The notes under the pieces: generated by a model | Databases searched by the model: none | Seen by the model: only the letters and a program-made list of their open reading frames with translations | What the model was told of the DNA's origin: nothing | Assembly (NCBI GenBank): GCA_934101345.1 | Contig: CAKOQV010000011.1 | Location: forward strand, 1 to 23,326 | DNA: 23,326 bases | DNA from: an uncultured Bacilli bacterium | GTDB taxonomy: Bacteria > Bacillota_I > Bacilli_A > RF39 > UBA660 | Reading direction: 5' to 3' | Shown: piece after piece, positions 8,192 to 14,963 of the stretch | Layout: each line of letters starts with the position of its first letter | Position numbering within the stretch: the stretch's first letter is position 1 | Position numbers and translations under genes: made by a program

Positions 8192-9404
8192 ATTAGTTCT
8201 CGTTATAATACTTGGTATAGGACTAGCTCTTGGTACTTATTTTGGTATTAAATATTTACTTAAAGATAGTAATGATAAATCTATTAATAAACCTAGTAAA
8301 GAAGAAAAAGAAAAAGTATATACTGCGAGTGTTATAACCGCTGGTGATAATTTAATTCATTCTAGCATTTATAAAGATGCTAATAAAAATGCTAATTATA
8401 ATGGTTATGATTTTAAACCAATGTATGAACTTATTAAACCAATAGTTAGTAAGTATGATATAAAGTATTATAATCAAGAAACAATACTAGGAGGAACTGA
8501 ACTTGGATTAGGAGATTATCCAACATTTAATTCACCATATGAAGTTGGGGATGCAATGATCGATGCAGGTTTTAATCTAGTAAGTTTAGCTACTAATCAT
8601 ACTATGGATAGTGGCAAAAAGGCAGTACTTAATTCAAGAAATTATTGGAATAGTAAATCTAATGTTCTAGCAGTCGGATCATACTCTAGTACTGAAGAGA
8701 GAAATGAAGTCCATGTAGAAGAAGCTAATGGTATTACTTATACAATGCTTAATTATACTTATGGTACTAATGGTATTAAAGTTCCTAAGGGAATGGAATA
8801 TTTAGTTAATGTATGGCCTACGGATATTGATAATATTAATAATCCTGATATTGATACTAAGTATCAAGAATATAAAAATACAGTAAAAGAAGATATTGAT
8901 AGAGTAAGAGATAAAGTAGATGTTTTAATTGTGGCTATGCACTGGGGTATCGAATATACTCATGAACCTACAAAATATGAAAAAGATATGGCTCAGTTTT
9001 TAAGTGATAATGGGGTAGATGTGATAATCGGCACACATCCACATGTTCTGCAGCCTATTACTTATATTAATAATACTTTGGTTATATATTCTTTAGGTAA
9101 TTTTATATCTGCTCAATATCAGAATCAGGGTACTTGTACTAATTATAAATGTATGGTTGGGGCTATGACTGGTTTTAAGATTACTAAAATTGTTAAGGGA
9201 AATAATAAGTCTACTAAGATTAGTGATGTTAGTACAGAACTTGTTTATACTTATTATAGTGGATTTAGAAATTTTAAGGTTGTACCTTTTTCTAATGAGA
9301 AAATTAAAGACTATTTACCAGGTTATATGAAAACTTATGAAACATATAAGTCTGTTATACAAAAATATGATAGTAATATGTACGTAGTACCAGCATATGA
9401 ATAG
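8145..9404 (+). CDS. CapA-family membrane-anchored protein (copy 1)
   Basis: Member of the poly-gamma-glutamate capsule synthesis family (PGA_cap), which has a calcineurin-like metallophosphatase fold. It has a basic N-terminus and one membrane helix (about residues 15-38), with the domain outside. Metal-site motifs are visible: AGDNLIH (66-72), YNQET (109-113), LATNHTMDSG (148-157), VAMHWGIEY (263-271), IIGTHPH (294-300), and YSLGNF (315-320). The start overlaps the end of the previous gene by 47 bases. AAAGGAG at 8134-8140 could serve this ATG (spacing 4) or the ATG at 8151 (spacing 10, two residues shorter). No capB/capC neighbours are seen, so capsule synthesis is not supported; a cell-envelope hydrolase is equally possible. 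Confidence 0.88.
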   Translation: MVMKKRRVKRRLKVGRLVLVIILGIGLALGTYFGIKYLLKDSNDKSINKPSKEEKEKVYTASVITAGDNLIHSSIYKDANKNANYNGYDFKPMYELIKPIVSKYDIKYYNQETILGGTELGLGDYPTFNSPYEVGDAMIDAGFNLVSLATNHTMDSGKKAVLNSRNYWNSKSNVLAVGSYSSTEERNEVHVEEANGITYTMLNYTYGTNGIKVPKGMEYLVNVWPTDIDNINNPDIDTKYQEYKNTVKEDIDRVRDKVDVLIVAMHWGIEYTHEPTKYEKDMAQFLSDNGVDVIIGTHPHVLQPITYINNTLVIYSLGNFISAQYQNQGTCTNYKCMVGAMTGFKITKIVKGNNKSTKISDVSTELVYTYYSGFRNFKVVPFSNEKIKDYLPGYMKTYETYKSVIQKYDSNMYVVPAYE

Positions 9405-9418
9405 TAAATAATATATTT

Positions 9419-9440
9419 GGAAGACTATGTCTTCCTTTTA
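9419..9440 (+). terminator. Terminator of capA copy 1
   Basis: GGAAGAC (9419-9425) pairs with GTCTTCC (9429-9435) around a TAT loop, followed by TTTT. Confidence 0.75.
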
Positions 9441-9452
9441 AAGAATAAAGTA

Positions 9453-9492
9453 TACTGAAAGATTTTACAAAATATAGAAAAATCTTTCAGTA
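9453..9492 (+). promoter_or_regulatory. Perfect 14-bp inverted repeat in the capA2 leader
   Basis: The arm 9453-9466 (starting TACTGAAAGA) pairs perfectly with 9479-9492 around a 12-base loop. It is not followed by T. The 3' arm ends 5 bases before GTGAGG, the ribosome-binding site of capA2. A possible -10, TATACT, at 9451-9456 overlaps the 5' arm. It could be an operator or a leader hairpin; which one cannot be told from sequence. Confidence 0.55.
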
Positions 9493-9507
9493 GGAATGTG
9501 AGGTTAT

Positions 9508-10704
9508 ATGAGTAGAAAAAGAAGATTAAATAAGAAAAAATTATTAAGTTTTATATTTATTATAGTCTTAATAGTTTTACTCAGCTGTATTATTATATAT
9601 AAATTTAGTAATAAGAATAATAATGTTAAAGATAATAATAAAGAAGAAGTAAAAGAAAATGATAAAATATCTCTTATTATGGTTGGAGATAATCTTATTC
9701 ATGATAAAATATATAAAGAAGCAAGTAAGAATGCTGATTATAATGGTTATAATTTTAAACCTATGTATGAAAATATTAAAACGATAGTTAGTAAGTATGA
9801 TATTGGCTATTATAATCAAGAAACAATACTTGGCGGAAGTGATATTGGAGTGAGTAGTTATCCATCCTTTAATTCACCATACGAAGTAGGAGATGATATG
9901 CTTGATGCTGGATTTAATTTAGTAAGTTTAGCTACTAATCATACTCTTGATAGAGGTGAAAAGGCTGTACTTAATTCAAGAAATTATTGGAATAGTAAGT
10001 CTAATGTTCTCGCAGTAGGATCATATGCTAGTACTGAAGAGAGAAATGAAGTTCATATACTTAAGAAAAATAATATTACTTATACAATGCTTAATTATAC
10101 TTATGGTACTAATGGTATTAAGGTTCCTAGTGGTAAAGAATATTTGGTCAATGTATGGCCTTGTACTGGTAATAATCCTAACACAGATACTAAATATCAG
10201 GAATATAAAAAGATAGTAAAAGAAGATATTGATAGAGTAAGAGATAAAGTGGATGTTTTAATTGTGGCTATGCATTGGGGTACAGAATATGAATTTACTC
10301 CAAATAAATATCAAGAAGATATGGCTCAGTTCCTAAGTGATAATGGAGTAGATATTATTATCGGTACACATCCGCATGTTGTTCAGCCTATTACTTATAT
10401 TAATAATACTTTAGTTATATACTCTTTAGGTAATTTTATATCTGCTCATGAAGTTGTTAATACTGCTAATAGAGTAGGACTTATGGTTAGTTTAGATATA
10501 GAGAAGGATAATACTACTAATAAGATATCTCTTAATAATTTAGAAAGTGAACTTTTATATACTTATTATACTAGTAATTATACTGATTTTAAGGTAATAC
10601 CTTTTTCAATGATAGATTCTAGTTATTTATCTAATTATAAAGAAGTATATACTAAATATAGTGATATAGTTAAATCTATGGATAATAATATTAAGATAAA
10701 ATAA
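9508..10704 (+). CDS. CapA-family membrane-anchored protein (copy 2)
   Basis: Paralogue of the preceding gene. Long stretches are nearly the same, such as VLNSRNYWNSKSNVLAVGSY and the segment around ITYTMLNYTYGTNGIKVP. It has the same plan: basic start, one membrane helix (about 12-31), a polar Asn/Lys linker, then the PGA_cap domain with VGDNLIH, YNQET, LATNHTLDRG, VAMHWGTEY, IIGTHPH and YSLGNF. Differences concentrate in the N-terminal linker and after the last motif, where copy 1 has two Cys in QGTCTNYKCM that copy 2 lacks. The ATG follows GTGAGG. A tandem duplication followed by divergence is the simplest reading. The biochemical role is unproven. Confidence 0.88.
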   Translation: MSRKRRLNKKKLLSFIFIIVLIVLLSCIIIYKFSNKNNNVKDNNKEEVKENDKISLIMVGDNLIHDKIYKEASKNADYNGYNFKPMYENIKTIVSKYDIGYYNQETILGGSDIGVSSYPSFNSPYEVGDDMLDAGFNLVSLATNHTLDRGEKAVLNSRNYWNSKSNVLAVGSYASTEERNEVHILKKNNITYTMLNYTYGTNGIKVPSGKEYLVNVWPCTGNNPNTDTKYQEYKKIVKEDIDRVRDKVDVLIVAMHWGTEYEFTPNKYQEDMAQFLSDNGVDIIIGTHPHVVQPITYINNTLVIYSLGNFISAHEVVNTANRVGLMVSLDIEKDNTTNKISLNNLESELLYTYYTSNYTDFKVIPFSMIDSSYLSNYKEVYTKYSDIVKSMDNNIKIK

Positions 10705-10715
10705 TTAAATGGTTT

Positions 10716-10744
10716 TTGACATTTATTAATTATTTGTATATAAT
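10716..10744 (+). promoter_or_regulatory. Consensus sigma-A promoter of the M3-like peptidase gene
   Basis: TTGACA (10716-10721), 17-base spacer, TATAAT (10739-10744): a perfect consensus. Confidence 0.9.
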
Positions 10745-10767
10745 AATGGCTACTTGGAGGAAATAAA

Positions 10768-11757
10768 ATGGAAAGTTATAATAGTAGTACTATTCTTAGT
10801 GATCTTGATGAGCTCATCTCTTTATATATAAACAGTGAAGATGAGAATAAAAAGAGACTCATTTATAATCAAATGTTATTTGCTAGTAATATAGAACCAA
10901 AAACAATTGGGAAAAAAGAAATATCTAAATATAAGCCTAAAGATTATAATAGATATCAAAAAGATATGTTAAAGACAAAAAAATTAAAATTACTTGAGTT
11001 TGATAATTTAACAAGAATATTGTGCTTTAATTTATATGAGGAATTAAATAAATTTTATCCTCTATATTCTTCTGTGATAATTAATAATAATTTTAATTAT
11101 AATAGATATTTGGAGACAATAAGAAATTTTTTTAGAGATGTTATTCCAACAGATTTATCTATGTTTGATAATAGTATTGCCCAAAATAGACTTATTCTTA
11201 ATAGAGATATGCTTTTTTCGACTGGTGATATTATTTGCTTAGATAGTATAAAAAAATATTATATAATGATTTATTATTGTGATAAACTTAAACCGTTAGA
11301 CATGGCTATTACTATACATGAATATGGTCATGCTTCCACTCTTATTACTAGTGGATCATATAATAGTAGGGATTATTTATTTAATGAGGTTGTTTCATGT
11401 TTATATGAATTATTGTTTTTAAACTATTATATAAGTGAGTATGGTTGTAAATATAATGAAGAGGAAATATTTAGAATTTTTAATACTTCTTGTATTGAAA
11501 AATTAAGAAGTAAATTATTTAGAAGAAGCCGCTATAACTGTAACATAGTTAATATGATTGAAGCTTTGTATGGTGAAATAATTAGTATTACTATATATTG
11601 TAAATATTTTAATGATAATTTATTAGATAAAATAGAGTTTATTAAGAAAAATTATAGTAAATTAAACTGTTTTGAATTGTTAGGAATGCTTGATATAAGT
11701 GATAATGATTTAATTAATACTTCTTCTGATTTGAGTAAATTAGTATTAAAGAGATAA
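10768..11757 (+). CDS. Compact M3-like zinc metallopeptidase (oligoendopeptidase F-like)
   Basis: Predicted cytosolic zinc peptidase. HEYGH at residues 184-188 fits the HExGH signature of family M3. The third ligand is probably E207 in FNEVVSCLYELLFLNYY, which matches the AEVAST-NELLL-YLL helix of oligoendopeptidase F in spacing and pattern. The protein has 329 residues against about 560-600 for normal PepF, so much of the N-terminal helical half is missing or replaced. It is not visibly broken: the frame is intact, with a perfect promoter and GGAGG before the ATG. No signal peptide or membrane helix is seen. The segment between HEYGH and E207 carries a Ser/Asn-rich stretch. Assignment to M3 is by motif only; substrate unknown. 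Confidence 0.72.
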   Translation: MESYNSSTILSDLDELISLYINSEDENKKRLIYNQMLFASNIEPKTIGKKEISKYKPKDYNRYQKDMLKTKKLKLLEFDNLTRILCFNLYEELNKFYPLYSSVIINNNFNYNRYLETIRNFFRDVIPTDLSMFDNSIAQNRLILNRDMLFSTGDIICLDSIKKYYIMIYYCDKLKPLDMAITIHEYGHASTLITSGSYNSRDYLFNEVVSCLYELLFLNYYISEYGCKYNEEEIFRIFNTSCIEKLRSKLFRRSRYNCNIVNMIEALYGEIISITIYCKYFNDNLLDKIEFIKKNYSKLNCFELLGMLDISDNDLINTSSDLSKLVLKR

Positions 11758-11758
11758 T

Positions 11759-11787
11759 TTGACTATTTTATTATTTCATTATATAAT
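11759..11787 (+). promoter_or_regulatory. Sigma-A promoter of the smpB operon
   Basis: TTGACT (11759-11764), 17-base spacer, TATAAT (11782-11787). Confidence 0.85.
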
Positions 11788-11809
11788 TTATATGAAATGA
11801 GGAATATGT

Positions 11810-12247
11810 ATGGAAATATTAAATAGAAAAGCAAGATATGATTATGTAATTGAAGATACTTATGAAGCGGGTATAGTACTTACTGGTACTGAGATTAAAT
11901 CTGTAAGACAAGGTAAAGTTAATATTAAAGATAGTTATGCTATTATTAGAAATGATGAAATATATTTGCTTAATACTCATATTTCTATTTATGAAGAAGG
12001 TAATAGATTTAATCATGAAGAAGATAGAACTAGAAAGTTATTACTTCATAAAAGAGAAATATTGAAGTTAAAAAATAAACTAGAAATAGAAGGATATACT
12101 TTAATACCTCTTAGATTTTACTTTGTAAAAGGTAGATGCAAGGTGGAAATAGGAGTATGTAAAGGTAAAAAGAATTATGATAAAAAAGAATCTATTAAAG
12201 AGAGAGATATTCAAAGAGAATTAGAAAAGGACTTTAAATATAGATAA
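11810..12247 (+). CDS. smpB: SsrA-binding protein SmpB
   Basis: Binds tmRNA and brings it to stalled ribosomes for trans-translation. The 145 residues match the family: N-terminal LNRKARYDYVIEDTYEAGI, then LTGTEIKSVRQGKVNIKDSYA, RKLLLHKREI, the VEIGVCKGKKNYDKKESIKERD segment, and a basic tail that enters the decoding centre. The ATG follows ATGAGGA. It overlaps the next gene by one base (TAATG), so smpB, ylbF-like and rsmD are likely co-translated. The link with RNase R is functional as well as positional, although two rnr copies, two capA genes and a peptidase now separate secG from smpB. Confidence 0.95.
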   Translation: MEILNRKARYDYVIEDTYEAGIVLTGTEIKSVRQGKVNIKDSYAIIRNDEIYLLNTHISIYEEGNRFNHEEDRTRKLLLHKREILKLKNKLEIEGYTLIPLRFYFVKGRCKVEIGVCKGKKNYDKKESIKERDIQRELEKDFKYR

Positions 12248-12543
12248 TGGATAATGTTATAGATAAAACTAAGAAGTTAATAGATTCTTTTGAGAGTAGT
12301 GAATTAATTAGTAAATTAGATTATTATAAAAGAATAGTTATTGGTAATAAAGAATTATTAGATTTAATAAGAAGATATAATGATAGTACTGATAATTATG
12401 AGAAGTTATCTTTAAAAGAAAAGATATATAAATATGATGAATATAGAGAATATATGAAGTATTATAATGAACTATTTTATTATATTATGAGTATTAATAA
12501 AAGATTTAAAGAATATACAAATGTAAGAGGTTGTCATATATGA
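12247..12543 (+). CDS. YlbF/YmcA-family protein
   Basis: Small helical cytosolic protein of 98 residues fitting the Com_YlbF family. The pattern is ELLDLIRRYN in the first helix pair, K(E)KIYKYDEYREY, then YNELFYYIMSINKRFKEYT near the end, followed by a Cys. In Bacillus YlbF acts with YmcA and YaaT as an accessory of RNase Y in mRNA processing and in competence and sporulation. Its place right before rsmD matches the Bacillus order ylbF-ylbG-ylbH, with ylbG absent. The start overlaps the smpB stop by one base, and its TGA overlaps the rsmD ATG. Whether this is the YlbF or the YmcA orthologue is uncertain. Confidence 0.75.
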   Translation: MDNVIDKTKKLIDSFESSELISKLDYYKRIVIGNKELLDLIRRYNDSTDNYEKLSLKEKIYKYDEYREYMKYYNELFYYIMSINKRFKEYTNVRGCHI

Positions 12544-13094
12544 GAGTAATAAGTGGTTATTTAAAAGGAAGAGAATTACTTGGATATAATGTAGAAACTA
12601 CTAGACCAACGATGAATAGAGTAAAGGAATCTATGTTTGCTAGTATTCAAAATTATATTGATAATTCCACTATATTAGATTTGTTTTGTGGTACTGGTAG
12701 TCTTGGTATAGAAGCTTTATCTATGGGTGCTAGTAGATGTTATTTTGTAGATAATAATAAAGATATATTGAGATATTTAAATAAGAATATTAATAATCTT
12801 GGTATTAATAATAAGAGTATGATAATTAGTAAAGATTATAGAGATAGTTTATTATATTTTAAAAATAATAATATTAAATTTAATATTATACTAGTAGATG
12901 CTCCTTATAAAATGGAAGTAATGGAAGAAGTAATAGAACTAGTTACTAAGTATGATTTGCTTTTAGATAATGGAATATTAGTACTTGAATATAGTTTTGA
13001 TAAATTAAAAGATAAATATAGTAATCTAGAGTTAATTAGAAGTAAGAAGTATGGTGATAAATATGTAAATATTTATCTTAAAATAATTGACTAA
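12540..13094 (+). CDS. rsmD: 16S rRNA (guanine966-N2)-methyltransferase RsmD
   Basis: SAM-dependent methylation of G966 of 16S rRNA. The N-terminus MRVISGYLKGREL and the TRPTMNRVKESMFASI segment are characteristic. The SAM-binding motif is LDLFCGTGSLGIEAL (residues 46-60). The catalytic motif, usually (N/D)PP(Y/F), here reads DAPY (120-123), so the first proline is replaced. A TTG at 12531 would extend the frame, but the ATG at 12540 gives the canonical start, sits 9 bases after AGAGG, and overlaps the ylbF stop as ATGA. Length 184 residues, normal for the family. The stop overlaps the -35 box of the pilin promoter. Confidence 0.9.
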   Translation: MRVISGYLKGRELLGYNVETTRPTMNRVKESMFASIQNYIDNSTILDLFCGTGSLGIEALSMGASRCYFVDNNKDILRYLNKNINNLGINNKSMIISKDYRDSLLYFKNNNIKFNIILVDAPYKMEVMEEVIELVTKYDLLLDNGILVLEYSFDKLKDKYSNLELIRSKKYGDKYVNIYLKIID

Positions 13095-13115
13095 GATTTT
13101 ATTTTGTGATAAGAT
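13087..13115 (+). promoter_or_regulatory. Promoter of the pilin-like gene, overlapping the rsmD end
   Basis: TTGACT (13087-13092), 17-base spacer, TAAGAT (13110-13115), with TG at 13107-13108 giving an extended -10. The -35 overlaps the last codons of rsmD. Confidence 0.7.
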
Positions 13116-13151
13116 TATTTTGTAAGATAGATGAAGGGAGAAAGATTTATA

Positions 13152-13628
13152 ATGAAAAAATTAAATAGGAAAGGATTTACTTTAATAGAGCTATTAGCAG
13201 TTATCGTAGTACTTGCTATCATTATCGTAGTTACTATACCATCTGTTATTGACTCAATGAACAGTGCTAAATCTAGTCAATTAAATAATGCAGTTGGTAC
13301 TGTTACTGAATGGTTTACTAAACAATATGAACTTGATACATTAGGCACTGGCGTAGGTGTTGGACCAAGTACTGAATATACTACATTTAAAAACACTTTT
13401 ACTGATAAAGCTTTACCGATAACAGATCCTGGTTCAGATAATATTACTGGCGATGCTGGCCAAACAATATTAAAAGCTGCTGGTATTACTAATCCAGATG
13501 GATTAACTGGTAGAATTTATGTTAATGGTTCTAAGATTTGTGTAATACTTAATGCTGGTACAGATAGTCAGTTTAATGTAGCTGGCACAGATAACAAAGC
13601 TATTGGTTCTGGCTGCCCAACTAAATAA
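13152..13628 (+). CDS. Type IV pilin-like / pseudopilin protein
   Basis: Prepilin with class III leader. After MKKLNRKG, cleavage before FTLIELLAVIVVLAIIIVVT (Glu at +5) is expected by a prepilin peptidase with N-methylation. The hydrophobic helix is followed by a short globular domain rich in Gly, Thr and Asn. Two cysteines, KICVI and GSGCPTK near the end, could form a disulfide. The frame is open from ATG 13131, but GGGAGAAAG at 13136-13144 correctly places the start at ATG 13152, giving 158 residues. No assembly ATPase, platform protein or peptidase is nearby. It has its own promoter and terminator. Codons such as ATC, GTA and GGC look more frequent than in neighbours, perhaps reflecting high expression. 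ComGC-like or adhesive pilin are both possible. Confidence 0.85.
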   Translation: MKKLNRKGFTLIELLAVIVVLAIIIVVTIPSVIDSMNSAKSSQLNNAVGTVTEWFTKQYELDTLGTGVGVGPSTEYTTFKNTFTDKALPITDPGSDNITGDAGQTILKAAGITNPDGLTGRIYVNGSKICVILNAGTDSQFNVAGTDNKAIGSGCPTK

Positions 13629-13635
13629 TAAGTAT

Positions 13636-13660
13636 AAGAGGAATAATCCTCTTTTTATTT
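13636..13660 (+). terminator. Terminator of the pilin-like gene
   Basis: AAGAGGA (13636-13642) pairs with TCCTCTT (13647-13653) around ATAA and runs into TTTATTTTT. Confidence 0.85.
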
Positions 13661-13701
13661 TTGATAAAATATAGTATAATTAGGTAGAGGAAGTGATAGA
13701 T

Positions 13702-14598
13702 ATGGAACTTATTATAGGCAGCCATGTTTCTTATAAGAATGATAGTCAGTTACTTGGTAGTGTTAAAGAGGCTATTAGTTATGGAGAGAATACTTTTATG
13801 TTTTATACTGGAGCTCCACAGAATACTAATCGTGGTGCAATAAAAAAAGAACTTACTAGTGAAGCTTATGATGTGATGAAAAATAATGATATAAATATAA
13901 ACAATGTTGTAGTACATGCTCCATATATTGTTAATTTGGCTAATATAGATAATTTTGATTTTTCAGTATCTTTCTTAAAGGGAGAAGTAGAAAGATGTGC
14001 GGAACTTGGTATTAAGAAAATGGTTTTACATCCTGGATCTGCGGTTAATTGTACTAGAGAAGAGGCTATTATTAATATTAGTGATGGGTTAAATTTAATT
14101 CTTGATAATGATTATGATGTTACTATTTTACTTGAGACAATGGCGGGTAAAGGTAATGAAGTTGGTAAGTCTTTTGAAGAATTAAAAGCTATTATAGATA
14201 GAGTTAAATATCAAGATAAAATAGGAGTATGTATAGATACTTGTCATTTAAATGATGCTGGTTATGATATGAGTGATTTTGATAGTGTTCTTGATTTATT
14301 TGATAGTATTATTGGTATTAATAAAATAGGATGTATTCATGTTAATGATAGTAAGAATGTTATGGCTAGTCATAAAGATAGACATGAGAATATTGGTTTT
14401 GGTACTATTGGTTTTGATAATTTAATTAATATTATTTATAATGAGAGATTAAATGGAATACCTAGAATATTAGAAACTCCTTATATAACTAAAGATGATA
14501 ATAGTAAAGATAAAGTATGTCCACCATATAAGTATGAGATAGAAATGATTAGGAATAAAGAGTTTGATGGTAATCTAATTAATAAAATAAGAAGTTAA
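13702..14598 (+). CDS. nfo: Endonuclease IV (AP endonuclease)
   Basis: Zinc-dependent AP endonuclease of base excision repair. The TIM-barrel motifs are present: IGSHVSY at the start, NTFMFYTGAPQNT, VVHAPYIVNLAN, KMVLHPGS, LLETMAGKGNEVG, GVCIDTCHLNDAGYD, IHVNDSKN, SHKDRHENIGFGTIG and RILETPY. These carry the His, Asp and Glu ligands of the trinuclear zinc site. The frame is open from a GTG at 13693, but AGAGGAAG sits too close to it; the ATG at 13702 fits and gives 298 residues, a normal length. A TATAAT at 13675-13680 with a poor -35 may be the promoter. The gene shares a bidirectional terminator with the convergent DUF2624-like gene. Confidence 0.94.
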   Translation: MELIIGSHVSYKNDSQLLGSVKEAISYGENTFMFYTGAPQNTNRGAIKKELTSEAYDVMKNNDININNVVVHAPYIVNLANIDNFDFSVSFLKGEVERCAELGIKKMVLHPGSAVNCTREEAIINISDGLNLILDNDYDVTILLETMAGKGNEVGKSFEELKAIIDRVKYQDKIGVCIDTCHLNDAGYDMSDFDSVLDLFDSIIGINKIGCIHVNDSKNVMASHKDRHENIGFGTIGFDNLINIIYNERLNGIPRILETPYITKDDNSKDKVCPPYKYEIEMIRNKEFDGNLINKIRS

Positions 14599-14630
14599 AA
14601 TATAAAAGGCTTTAATAGCCTTTTATATTT
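14598..14630. terminator. Bidirectional terminator between nfo and the DUF2624-like gene
   Basis: A 14-bp stem (AAATATAAAAGGCT, 14598-14611, with 14617-14630) has a 5-base loop and T/A runs on both sides, so it can stop transcription from both directions. The stop codon of the - strand gene (14612-14614) lies in the loop. Confidence 0.85.
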
Positions 14631-14893
14631 TTGGTAAAGTTATCTATTTTGTCTTTGAACTGCATATATAAGTTTTCTATTTTGTTATAAGTAAGAGGTT
14701 TTACTTGGTACTTTATTTCTTCAAGTATTACTTTGGGATTACCATAAATAAGGGTTTTATAATTATTTTTAATATAATTATAGATAATATCTAATTCTTC
14801 ATTATCTAGTGTTATACCTTGTTTTATGGCAAAGTTATTTACATCTTGTTTTTGCATTCTGTTTACATATTCACTTATTAAATAAATATTCAT
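14612..14893 (-). CDS. DUF2624-like small protein (YqfT-like)
   Basis: The only long-enough convincing gene on the - strand. The 93-residue protein, mostly helical and soluble, has an N-terminal YVNRMQKQDVNNFAIKQGITL, an EL-IIYNYIKNN middle and a LTYNKIENLYMQFKD end. This pattern resembles DUF2624 of Firmicutes. In Bacillus subtilis the DUF2624 gene yqfT lies beside the nfo orthologue yqfS, and here too it is next to nfo, though convergent. AGGTGA at the right distance precedes the ATG (complement of 14901-14906). Function unknown. The family call rests on weak similarity plus context. Confidence 0.65.
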   Translation of the reverse strand: MNIYLISEYVNRMQKQDVNNFAIKQGITLDNEELDIIYNYIKNNYKTLIYGNPKVILEEIKYQVKPLTYNKIENLYMQFKDKIDNFTKNIKGY

Positions 14894-14935
14894 TGCTTTT
14901 CACCTAATTAACTATATGTATAATTATAATTTTTA

Positions 14936-14944
14936 TGATATAAT
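14936..14944 (+). promoter_or_regulatory. Extended -10 promoter of the PBP gene
   Basis: TGATATAAT at 14936-14944 is a consensus extended -10. No good -35 is seen. It ends 19 bases before the ATG. Confidence 0.6.
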
Positions 14945-14963
14945 AAATACTGGAAGGTGCTAT

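Noticed and set aside
9577..9819. 80-codon open frame on the - strand inside capA copy 2
   Set aside because: It lies wholly antisense to a clear coding gene, is low-complexity Ile-rich, and has no homology-like features.
14916..14963. Extra 16 residues at the start of the PBP
   Set aside because: This ATG has no Shine-Dalgarno, and the extended -10 promoter at 14936-14944 lies downstream of it.
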